Of a stretch of 17,310 bases of DNA, positions 10,504 through 17,310 are shown piece after piece. Position 1 is the first letter of the stretch. Each line of letters opens with the position of its first letter. The stretch comes from Smittium culicis (Eukaryota > Kickxellomycota > Harpellomycetes > Harpellales > Legeriomycetaceae). The stretch is from positions 1 through 17,310 of the forward strand of contig LSSN01003442.1 of the NCBI GenBank assembly GCA_001970855.1. The letters run 5' to 3'. Under the pieces are notes generated by a model that saw nothing but the letters and a program-made list of their open reading frames with translations, had not been told where the DNA came from and made no database searches. The position numbers and the translations under genes were made by a program.

Positions 10504-10789
10504 AACCGGGCCACCTAATTATTTTTTGACTCAGATTTATATTAGCGTCAATACTGACCTGGTGCGGTTTGATAGATTTTTTTCTTATTAAGATTATAAA
10601 ATGTAACTTGTTGGAACAGTTGGAAAATTTTCATATTTATTTGGGTTTTGAATTTATTGATGATAAACATATCTGGAATAATTTTAGCCAAAACCTCTTT
10701 TTTGATTAGATGTTTGGCTTTTCACGCGACTAATTTTTTTTAATTACATAAAAGTATGTTGGGTAAATTTTTTTTTTTGGCTCTATTCT

Positions 10790-11045
10790 ACGTGATCTCA
10801 TGTCCTAATTCTGAAAATATCATCTTATTTTTCTATACTATAATTAAATCTTTGTTTTTCTCGGGATCAAAAATATCGTAGTTTATATGTGATCTTATAT
10901 GTACTTATTAAGATGCCTAAATACACGATTTAATGGATTATAGATCAAATAAAGAGTTTTTTATGTCTTTTAAGTAGTCGAATGGTCCGTATCATTTAGC
11001 GGAGGAATTTTATATTTCATATACATCAATTTTTGATACCAATAG
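10790..11045 (-). pseudogene. Possible gag remnant of DIRS copy 2
   Basis: Upstream (higher coordinates) of the copy 2 RT, the minus strand shows coding-like stretches in mixed frames: 'FDYLKDIKNSLFDL', then 'HIRSHINYDIFDPEKNKDL', then 'KNKMIFSELGHEIT'. Charged residues and composition contrast with the surrounding AT-rich noise. The position is where a DIRS gag would lie. No conserved gag motif is identified, so the call rests mainly on position. Confidence 0.3.
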
Positions 11046-11544
11046 ATAATAATCTTTATTTAATCTTACGAAAAAGGATTTCTAAAGAAATATACATATA
11101 TTTATGAGGTTGTTGATCAATAACCAAGAATTTTCTATTCTCGTAAAAGGAAAACTAGCTTTCAAATGTGAATCGCTGAAATAAAGTTCCATTTAATACA
11201 CTATTCGATCGAAAGAAAACTTTATTTTGACCTTTAAAAAAAAAAAAAAAAAGTCCATTATATTTCTCTAAAGGTCTTAATTATTTGGGAATATTTATCA
11301 CCTATTTTTAATAAGATTTAATAATTATTATTTTCTAGGTTAATTTAGTCTATAAGTGTAAATAAGAGGGGGAAATAGATGAAAACGATAACTAGACATG
11401 TATATTTTAATTTATACGGAAAAAATTATATTTTGCCTGATTAAATTCTAAATTAAAAATTCTAAAAAAATTTGTTTTCACTGAAATTTGTAATTTCTAT
11501 TTTTATTAGTAAAATTTTTTAAAAAATACACGTTTATCATTTAA
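11046..11544. other. AT-rich spacer between the two DIRS relics
   Basis: No gene is recognised. It includes an A-run at about 11237-11252 and short AT repeats, and ends in TTAA (11541-11544) before MITE copy E. A 5' terminal repeat of copy 2 would be expected here but was not found. Confidence 0.4.
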
Positions 11545-11640
11545 CTCTTTCCCATCAGATAATATTTAAAAAAATAAATTTTATGATTCGTTTATGATTT
11601 ATCAACTACTTTTTGATGTTCAAATAGTCCCTATACAATT
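11545..11640 (+). mobile_element. MITE copy E, left half only
   Basis: TTAA (11541-11544) is followed by CTCTTTCCCATCAG and then 'atgattcgtttatgatttat', the left-half signature shared with copies G and H. Similarity is lost after about 11640 and no AAAGGG end is found. Confidence 0.6.
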
Positions 11641-11884
11641 TTTGGTGTGCTTTTCAGGCCGTAATTCACTTTATTGGTAGATATAATTAGATTAAATTGA
11701 TTTCCAAGAAAAATTAAGCTAGATTGAATGTAAAATAAAAAAATTATATAAAATCAGCACCAATTCTCTTTAGGTACCATTAGCCATTTTATAAGTTGTT
11801 TAGGTAAGAAGCGATTTTTTTGGTGTGTTAACGCGAATGAGATCAATCTTTTATAGTGCTTCTTTCCCTCAAACAGTCGTCAAA

Positions 11885-11943
11885 TATTCTTCACCGCATC
11901 TTTAACGGTCTAGACTGTTTTTCTGGACCAAAGGTTCCTTTAA
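11885..11943 (-). repeat. Left arm of inverted repeat flanking DIRS copy 1
   Basis: The reverse complement reads TTAAAGGAACCTTTGGTCCA and onward through GTCTAGAC to GTGAAGAAT. The inner 36 bases match the right arm at 32 positions; the outer 22 match at about 13. It lies just downstream of the recombinase region and may overlap its worn 3' end. Confidence 0.8.
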
Positions 11944-12039
11944 AATTTGTGTGTTTGTAGATTTTAAAATTTCAGAAGCGACATGTTTTGGTATTTTACC
12001 ATTTTTAGTTTCGAATGTTAATTTTTAAAGGTATGTTAT

Positions 12040-13020
12040 GATTTAAAATCAGCATTCAATGACATTTATACAAGCTTTTTTTCTGCTAGATAAGCATTTG
12101 TGACTCAATTTCCTCTAATTTTATGCGCTGTTTCATTTAAACTATATTATACGATGTCGATTTTATACATCTAATAATGTTTTCATTTGATGCTAGTCTA
12201 ATTGACTTAGTTTCGATGATAAATTATTATGTATTAGGGTATTTATTACATAGTTTTTTTCTCTTAATAAATATCTAGCGTTCTTATTGGAAAATTGTTT
12301 TTGTCTTCGTTAAATAAAGCTATCTAGATTGATTTAGAATTTTTTTTTCTTTTGGTTATTGATGAACCACGGGTAAGTAAATTTTATGTCATCATTTTTT
12401 CTTATCTTTGATATTTTTGATTTCCTGAAATTCGCTAATAGGGATCCATGAAATCGATAGAGTCAAAATAAAATCAGTTTTTCTGCATAAATTAATATAT
12501 GAAAAGTTTTCTGCATCCACCCAAGAGCTAATATTTTCAAGTAATATTTTTATTTCTTAAATAGAAAAAATTTACATAGCCTTTCTATCCTGATATTCAG
12601 TTCCTAAATGAGATTTTTGATTCGACTATCATTGGTTCATGGCTTACTGGTTTGGTATAGTGTCGGTAAAAACTCTTAATGCTAGTATTGCATACACAAA
12701 AACTAAATAAGGTTTTAATTTTAGCAATTCGAGGAAATTTTTCAAGCTGATTGGATTAACTATTAATTTTTTAACAACGTTAATTTATGTCCATGATTTA
12801 AACTTTTTGAGGCATGACTCATAATTTTTTATGGCATTCGACCTTAATGATTCTTTTATAAATATTTGTGTGTCGATAGATAGCTCACTATTAGCTTTTC
12901 CAATATTTTAAATACCTGTAATTCCTATTGGGGGTGTGATTTTATCAATTATATTGGCAAAATTCAGAAATCCCTAATTTTAGTGGGTATTACTGCTGCT
13001 AAGATAATTTTGGTGTCACT
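12040..13020 (-). pseudogene. Tyrosine recombinase of DIRS copy 1, decayed
   Basis: Before the domain, 'VTPKLS...YPLKLGISEF' (about 12950-13020) matches the DIRS 'VxPxWxxxxWYPLLxxLSE' linker. The core-binding domain is clear: 'IFIKESLRSNAIKNYESCLK', continuing KFKSW, in one open frame (12788-12899). It matches the FIxxSLRxSTxKxYxxxxxxFxxWC pattern. 'NPISLKNFLELL' follows. 'ILALGWMQKTFHILI' (about 12500) corresponds to box I, with the catalytic Arg region degraded to MQK. 'FPIRTLDIY' (12267-12293) matches CPVxTLxxY. The C-terminal H-x-x-R and Tyr boxes cannot be placed with certainty. One candidate, 'TSYNIV' with a 'LYKCH' end (12059-12160), lacks the catalytic His, Arg and Tyr. Another, 'KKHYKRL', lies near 11840. 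The enzyme is dead, but the domain identity is well supported. Confidence 0.75.
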
Positions 13021-13144
13021 AAAACATTTTTAATTTCTTAATATTTACTGTGGGTAATTCTGTGGGAAGTAACAGAGGAGGAAGGAGAGGTTGAATAAAA
13101 GGCATTTTTGGACAGTGGTGAAATAAGGAATTCACTATAAGCGA

Positions 13145-14560
13145 TTAGTAATTCGGTACTTTGGCGAAGAATTTTTTCAGTTGGTGATTTATTGCAGATA
13201 CGTAAACAACTACTTTTAATTACCTCAATATTTTGTTTACTAAATAAATGAGAGCTTCAGGAGCATCTATTAACTTTTTTTTTTGAAGTTTCGGGATAAA
13301 AAATCGGCTATTGCATTTTTTACACCAGATATGTGTGTAATTTATTTCTTATATTTTGGGACATTGTTATTTCCTAATATTATTTGTCAGCTCCAATATT
13401 TTTCAGTTTTCTGCAGTTATAGCTCTCAAAGATATCGACTTTGATTTAATTTCGATTTACATTCTGATCTCTTTGCTTTCCCATTATAATTTTTTAAACT
13501 TCAACGCGTATAAATGGTGTAGGATCCCTTTTAATTCGATGATTATCGAATATTTGATAAGTTTATATAAATAATAATGACGTCATGCTACTTTATATTT
13601 CCTATCCTTCCCGGAAGCACCCGTTGATCCTGATACGAGCATGTTTGGTTATTCAGTATTTATCAAAATGTACGATAAATTCCATTGATTTATTTTATTT
13701 CCCGCACCAATGTAGGTCCTTCATAGTATTTTTTGACAGTGGATAAGAGGCTTTGTAGCTGTAACTGGATTTTTGGAGTGCCAAGAAATTTCTATTTACA
13801 GCTCCCTCGATTTTATTTCTGCTGGACTTATTGCCGCTGCTCTGTAGAGAATAATAAGTTTAGGCCTATTGCCTGACTTGTTGCCGGTGGTCTATGTATT
13901 GCATTCCGAACATTTCTTGTGATTCTTTTTTCCAGTTCAGGGGTGAGACGAATAGTCATATGACCGTTTTTTAGAAAAATTCCAAGGTATTTGGTATCTA
14001 TTCGAAATTGTGTCCGATTCATACAGGTTTATTGTGAACCAATGTATTGATAAATTTTTTTTAGATATTATTATATTCCTTGAGCATTCCTTATACTATC
14101 TTCCTGACATTTAAATTTCTTCGATATAGAATACTGGATATATTCTTATTTTTCTTAATGGATCTAGATCAGGTTTCATGATTTTTGTGAAGATTCTCGG
14201 TACCGTTGTAAGACCAAAGGCGATTTGAAGAAATTCGTATATAGACCCTTTGTTAATGAATCAACGCATCTTTTTAGACTCTCTAAGTAAATTTATGTGA
14301 TTTTAAGCTGATTTTATTTCCAATTTCGCCATGAAATCGGACGGTAAAATCAAGTCTCTGATTTTTTTTTGCTTCTTCCATCTTGAATCTCATTCCAGTA
14401 TAAAACCGTAAAGTTTGACCATATCTAGGACAAGACAGACATTGAAAGGCCCCCCTTTCCAAATTATAGGTGGTATATGTGGGGTATCGATATCTTGAGC
14501 TACTCGAATTGCTCGTAATATCAAATATTATTGAGCCATTTCTTGTGTTGATTGAGTAAG
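13145..14560 (-). pseudogene. Reverse transcriptase / RNase H of DIRS copy 1
   Basis: Motifs in order on the minus strand: 'PFNVCLVLDMVKL' (RPVxDLRKLN block); 'RFKMEEA' (14370-14390), the DIRS 'HFKMEG' signature; 'DFMAKLEIKSA' (14318-14338 and on), the DxxxxLDLKDA block with Asp-to-Ser change; 'FGLTTVPRIFTKIMKP' (about 14171-14218). The catalytic 'YLDDILIMS' box has become 'YIEEI-stop-MS' (14105-14128). 'TKYLGIFLKNGHMTIRLTP' (about 13940-14000) follows in an open frame. RNase H is shown by 'ELKGILHHLYALKF' (around 13500-13537) and the excellent 'THISGVKNAIADFLSR' (13291-13338). The segment 'VYVSAINHQLKKFFAKVPNY' (13145-13206) matches the post-RNase H 'DLFASxxNHQLPxF' block typical of DIRS elements. 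At least three frame changes and many stops occur. This is the strongest evidence for element identity. Confidence 0.88.
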
Positions 14561-15129
14561 CTTTATTTTAATCATTTAATCCTTGTTCAGTGCTGGTTGA
14601 GGCTTGCGAGTAAATGGTATCATCTATCTATTTTTTAGAAATTCTACACAAAATTTGTTTTTCACATGATTTTCCTAATAATTTTGATTCATTGATAGCA
14701 ATTGGGTTATTTGCGGTGAATTTGTTGTTTTGACCTACACTACTGGTCTCATTAGTGTATTATTTTTTTATTATTTTTTTTTAACGGTTATTAGTGTATT
14801 ATTAAAGTTTTTTTTTTTTAATTTTTTTATTTTTGGTTCGTATATTGTTTCTGATGATCCAGTTAATTTTCTGCTGGTTTTCTCGGCAGATTTTTTGACG
14901 GTTTTCCTCTTGTTTCCAGTCAGTTGAGTAAGATGTTTGGGAAAAAAAATCGATGTGATGGCCCACACCGGCAGCCACCAGGTTTTTTTTTAAATCCCTC
15001 TCAATGATAGCAAGCATTTTTTGGTTTTATTAAGATTTTTTTTTAATTATTTTTTTTGGTTCAGTCTGAGGCATTAACAGGTCCTGAATTATCATATGAT
15101 TCGGCTCTATGTTATATATTATCGGTGGC
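14561..15129 (-). other. Gag-RT linker of DIRS copy 1
   Basis: Low-complexity, T-rich on the plus strand. The minus strand has a short open frame near 14802-15017 with 'VAAGVGHHIDFF'. This is reminiscent of the 'GGRLxxFLPxWxxLTxDxWVL' segment that precedes RT in DIRS elements, but the match is weak. A 14-base direct repeat (attagtgtattatt, 14751-14764 and 14790-14803) interrupts it. Confidence 0.35.
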
Positions 15130-16138
15130 CCAATTTTTGGTGGTGGTGGTGGTGGTGTTGTTGTTGTTGTTGTTTTTTTTTTCCAGCATTCTGAACACCC
15201 CATGTGACTTTTTAATGTATTTCCTGTTTGCTTGTATGTGTAATAGTAGCTTTTTCTAGAGTTTTTTGAACTTCAGTAGGAGTTAGCGTGGCCTCTTTGA
15301 TACCACAGCCTGTTTCCATACCATATTTTTTGACTGGGTCCTCATCTAGAAAAGCTTCCTTTTTTTTTTTGATATTGATAGTATATCCGTCAATGGTAGT
15401 TACTCATGTCTTCCTGAAATAGCCTGTCTAAGAAGTCTGGATTTTTATTTTGCTTCTTTGGCTTTATTCATCTTCTCCAAAGTGAAAGGGTGGAATAATT
15501 ACTGGTTTACAGGGGATACAAATTCCATCTTGGCGCTGGTGATTTATTTATCATAACCAGAGCTTGCTCAAATAGCAGATATTCTGGAGTTTTTCCAGTT
15601 TTGAGCGTAAATGAGGCCCAGTCAGAGAAGGCCTTGATAGCATTCGTTGATTTCTTTAGCAAAATTTTTATCTTCGGATTCAGACGGATAAGAGATGCTG
15701 ATAAAACCTCGTGAAATATCTTCAAGATATAATCCGATTCTTGAAAGATCGAGTATCCACTGCTTTGCTTCTGACATTGATTTGCCATATTTAATAGCTT
15801 TTTGGCCAGGCTTAACATTCCTGTTAAGCTAATTGACTTTAAATATTCCGCCACAAGGTTCTTGGTGCACGTTTTTGATTTCAGTGACAATATGCGAGGC
15901 AAGTATTAATCCAAGTCATATTTTCCAAACAAGACGTGATTTTCTGGGTAGATATCCCAGGTAAAATAATTATAGGGTTCAATATCTGCGGCGTAGATCC
16001 TATCAAATTTCGGAACACCAGCTACATTTCTCGTGTTGCTTTCACTTTGCAAGCTTTCAAGAGCTGCATTGGTCGTTTGAACTTGTTGATGAAGATTATC
16101 AATACTCTGTTGTTTTTGCAATTGCCTTTATTGTTCAT
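15130..16138 (-). pseudogene. Gag-like ORF of DIRS copy 1, broken into three pieces
   Basis: This is the first coding region of copy 1, presumed to form the particle that packages the RNA. An ATG at 16136-16138 is followed by a one-base frame slip. Then comes a Gln/Leu-rich coiled-coil-like stretch ('LHQQVQTTNAALESLQSES'), then 'RNVAGVPKFDRIY' and 'FTWDIYPENHVLFGKYDLD', ending at a TAA near 15906. The same frame continues (15507-15902) with a helical, Lys/Leu-rich segment including 'AFSDWASFTLKTGKTPEYLL' and 'APRWNLYPL'. A third piece in another frame (15212-15358) reads 'EAFLDEDPVKKYGMETGCGI', then 'TPTEVQKTLEKATITH', and is followed by a trinucleotide repeat. No CCHC zinc knuckle was seen, as expected for DIRS gag. 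No retroviral capsid motif is recognised, so the gag name rests on position and composition. Confidence 0.6.
15139..15172 (+). repeat. Trinucleotide repeat (GGT)6(GTT)5
   Basis: Two adjoining trinucleotide runs, followed by a T run. In the minus-strand gag frame they would encode runs of Thr and Asn (ACC and AAC codons) near the gag C-terminus. Confidence 0.95.
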
Positions 16139-16429
16139 ATTAATTATTTTATTTTAGGCCTAGTTCTTTATTTTTGTTTAATTACAAAAATACATTTTTT
16201 AAAATAAAAATTGTTAGAGTTGTGTTATAGGATTTTAAGTTTTGAAATTTTTATAGCGCGAAATGCGGCTTTAGATATAGTCAATGGTACCGAGGGGGGA
16301 CTGGGACTGCTTTTATTTACTTATTTTATTTTACATTCAAAACTAACTTAATTTTGATATGTATTCAATTTTATTCTATTTAAATTTACTAATAAAGTGA
16401 ATTACTTTCTAAATGGCCTAGAACCGATC
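16139..16429. other. 5' untranslated part of DIRS copy 1
   Basis: AT-rich, with a GC-rich patch around 16284-16310 (ggtaccgaggggggactgggac). It lies between the gag start and the right inverted-repeat arm, where the element's leader and promoter would be. No specific signal is recognised. Confidence 0.35.
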
Positions 16430-16487
16430 TTAAAGGAACCTTTGATCGAGAAGAACTGTCTAGACTTTTCAAACAACAGTGAAAAAT
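16430..16487 (+). repeat. Right arm of inverted repeat flanking DIRS copy 1
   Basis: It reads TTAAAGGAACCTTTGATCGA and onward through GTCTAGAC to GTGAAAAAT, the inverted partner of 11885-11943. It differs at four of the first 36 positions. It lies about 290 bases upstream of the gag start, outside the coding region, and is followed within about 12 bases by MITE copy F. Confidence 0.8.
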
Positions 16488-16499
16488 AATAAGCAAGCT

Positions 16500-16621
16500 A
16501 GTTATTTTTTTATATTCTACAGCAAACCAATATTTCTTAAGGCCTCGGAATTAAATTAATATTATTGAAAGCTGCTGACTATATCTTTTAGGCCAAAAAT
16601 ATCTTATCTCCTGCGTAAGGG
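16500..16621 (+). mobile_element. MITE copy F, right two-thirds, next to the DIRS end
   Basis: It contains 'tattctacagcaaacca', 'cctcggaattaaatta', 'gctgctgactatat' and 'tcctgcgtaaggg', followed by TTAG (16622-16625). These match the middle and right end of copy B. The left end is unclear: a CCTTTGATCG at 16439 would give an element of normal length, but those bases belong better to the inverted repeat. Confidence 0.65.
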
Positions 16622-16858
16622 TTAGAATGTAAAAATTATACTAAAATTGTAAATATTTTAATAGGACGTAGTTGGTTTTAAAGTATATTTATGCTATAAA
16701 ATTATGTATAATAATATGAAGTATGGATAAAAATACATACTAATTTTAATGAAAAATGAAGTGATTCTCAACCTTACCCAAAGATAAGTGTATTAATACC
16801 TCATTAAAAAATAGTAGAATATATATGTTAAAGAATAAATTAATGATTAAAATATTAA

Positions 16859-17047
16859 CCTATTCACGGGCGGTAGACTGTTTTTGATCTACAATATATA
16901 GCCAACTATGTTCAAGTAAAATAATTTAATTTCGAGACCTTGAGGATTACTGGTAAACTGTAAGATAACAGCAAATGATAAATTTACTTATAAGCCATAA
17001 ACGAAACAATAAATTCGTATTTTTCAAGAGTTTTGGACGGGAAAGTG
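16859..17047 (-). mobile_element. MITE copy G, full length, inverted orientation
   Basis: This 189 bp copy is flanked by TTAA (16855-16858) and TTGA (17048-17051). The right end of the element, reversed, is 'cctattcacgggcggtagac', and its left end, reversed, is 'ggacgggaaagtg', corresponding to CACTTTCCCGTCC. It has the same length as copy B and matches it throughout, which fixes the family unit at about 189 bp. Confidence 0.85.
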
Positions 17048-17232
17048 TTGATTGAGTAATTTCAATTACTGCAGGATAAGTAAATAAAATGATTGATTAG
17101 TAAAAAAAAACGAAAGTCGTTTAACAAACTCTATCTGTTGTAGAAAATTAGGAAAATGTTACAAGAGTGAAAGCACCCAGCCTACAGAAAACACAATTTT
17201 TGGTAAGCAGTGTATTTTTTGTTTTTTTTTTA

Positions 17233-17310
17233 CCCTTTTCCCGTCCAATAATCATCAAAAAATGAATATAATGATTCGTTTATGTTTTACAGGCTAACAT
17301 ATTATTAGTT
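17233..17310 (+). mobile_element. MITE copy H, cut by the window edge
   Basis: TTTA (17229-17232) is followed by CCCTTTTCCCGTCC and then 'atgattcgtttatg', the left-half signature. The copy continues past the end of the window. Confidence 0.75.

Larger units (their letters stand above)
7637..11045 (-). mobile_element. DIRS-type retroelement relic, copy 2
   Basis: This is a minus-strand relic of a tyrosine-recombinase (DIRS-order) retrotransposon. From high to low coordinates it shows possible gag (10790-11045), reverse transcriptase (10503-10093), end of RNase H (8951-8986), the post-RNase H DVDLF segment (8884-8901) and tyrosine recombinase (8560-7637). The reading frame changes many times and stops are frequent, so it is long dead. 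Both ends are uncertain; the limits given are the outermost coding-like motifs. It lies head to tail with copy 1, but its motifs differ enough that the two do not look like a recent tandem duplication. Confidence 0.7.
11885..16487 (-). mobile_element. DIRS-type retroelement relic, copy 1, with inverted terminal repeats
   Basis: This is a unit of about 4.6 kb on the minus strand with gag-like region, RT, RNase H, post-RNase H block and tyrosine recombinase in that order. It is bounded by inverted repeats at 11885-11943 and 16430-16487. Inverted terminal repeats and a size near 5 kb fit the DIRS group, which inserts through a circular intermediate and makes no target-site duplication. Multiple stops and frameshifts in every domain show it is inactive. 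There is no sign of an LTR, of a DDE integrase or of an aspartic protease, which argues against a Gypsy or Copia element. The limits are those of the inverted repeat and could be somewhat wider. Confidence 0.8.

Noticed and set aside
13356..13574. Plus-strand open frame of 72 codons
   Set aside because: Antisense to the RNase H motifs of DIRS copy 1, which are well conserved on the minus strand.
14730..15259. Plus-strand frames at 14730-14927 and 15056-15259
   Set aside because: Phe/Leu/Val-rich products of T runs and the GGT/GTT repeat, antisense to the gag-RT linker.
15936..16157. Plus-strand open frame of 73 codons
   Set aside because: Antisense to the gag N-terminal region, which has the better coding character.
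11774..16293. GGTACCATT near 11774 and its inverse near 16284 as a second inverted-repeat pair
   Set aside because: The match is essentially a 9-mer built on a palindrome, and its order relative to the TTAAAGG repeat is inconsistent with a simple inverted terminal repeat.
11760..16300. Gypsy or Copia LTR retrotransposon
   Set aside because: No LTR pair, protease or DDE integrase motif was seen; the HFKMEG-type, DLFAS-type and recombinase blocks point to DIRS instead.

Overview
The window is a very AT-rich, gene-poor eukaryotic stretch made mostly of decayed transposable elements. No intact protein-coding gene was found. The best host guess is an early-diverging fungus, possibly a gut-dwelling Harpellales relative such as Smittium. 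This rests on a broken fungal-style glutathione S-transferase, a LINE reverse transcriptase of the 'GVRQGCPASPILF ... LLFADDAVLLAE' type, and DIRS-type retroelements. The host assignment is an inference from remembered family resemblance, not from a search.

Layout. Positions 1-545 (minus) hold the end of a LINE reverse transcriptase with an internal stop, running off the left edge. Positions 1069-1670 (minus) hold a nearly full-length glutathione S-transferase that has lost its start codon (ATA where ATG is expected) and carries a one-base frameshift. From 2.1 to 4.6 kb there are several copies of a short element of about 185-189 bp with CCCTTT ends and TTAA-like flanks, which looks like a piggyBac-type MITE. 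More copies lie at 11.5 kb and from 16.5 kb to the right end. From 4.6 to 7.6 kb there is AT-rich DNA with homopolymer runs and an (ATT)n microsatellite but no recognisable gene.

The main result is on the minus strand from 7.6 to 16.5 kb. Two decayed retroelements of the DIRS (tyrosine-recombinase) order lie head to tail in the same orientation. Copy 1 (about 11.9-16.5 kb) can be followed in order through gag-like protein, reverse transcriptase, RNase H, the post-RNase H 'DLFAS-x-x-NHQL' segment and the tyrosine recombinase. It is flanked by an inverted repeat of about 58 bp, of which the inner 36 bp match at 32 positions, giving a unit of about 4.6 kb. Copy 2 (about 7.6-11.0 kb) is more worn but shows the same order of RT, RNase H end, 'DVDLF' and recombinase. 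Frames must be switched repeatedly, so the only parts that appear as open frames are short pieces of copy 1.

The genes do not form a working pathway. The window reads as a nest of retroelement relics and MITEs beside one dead metabolic gene.
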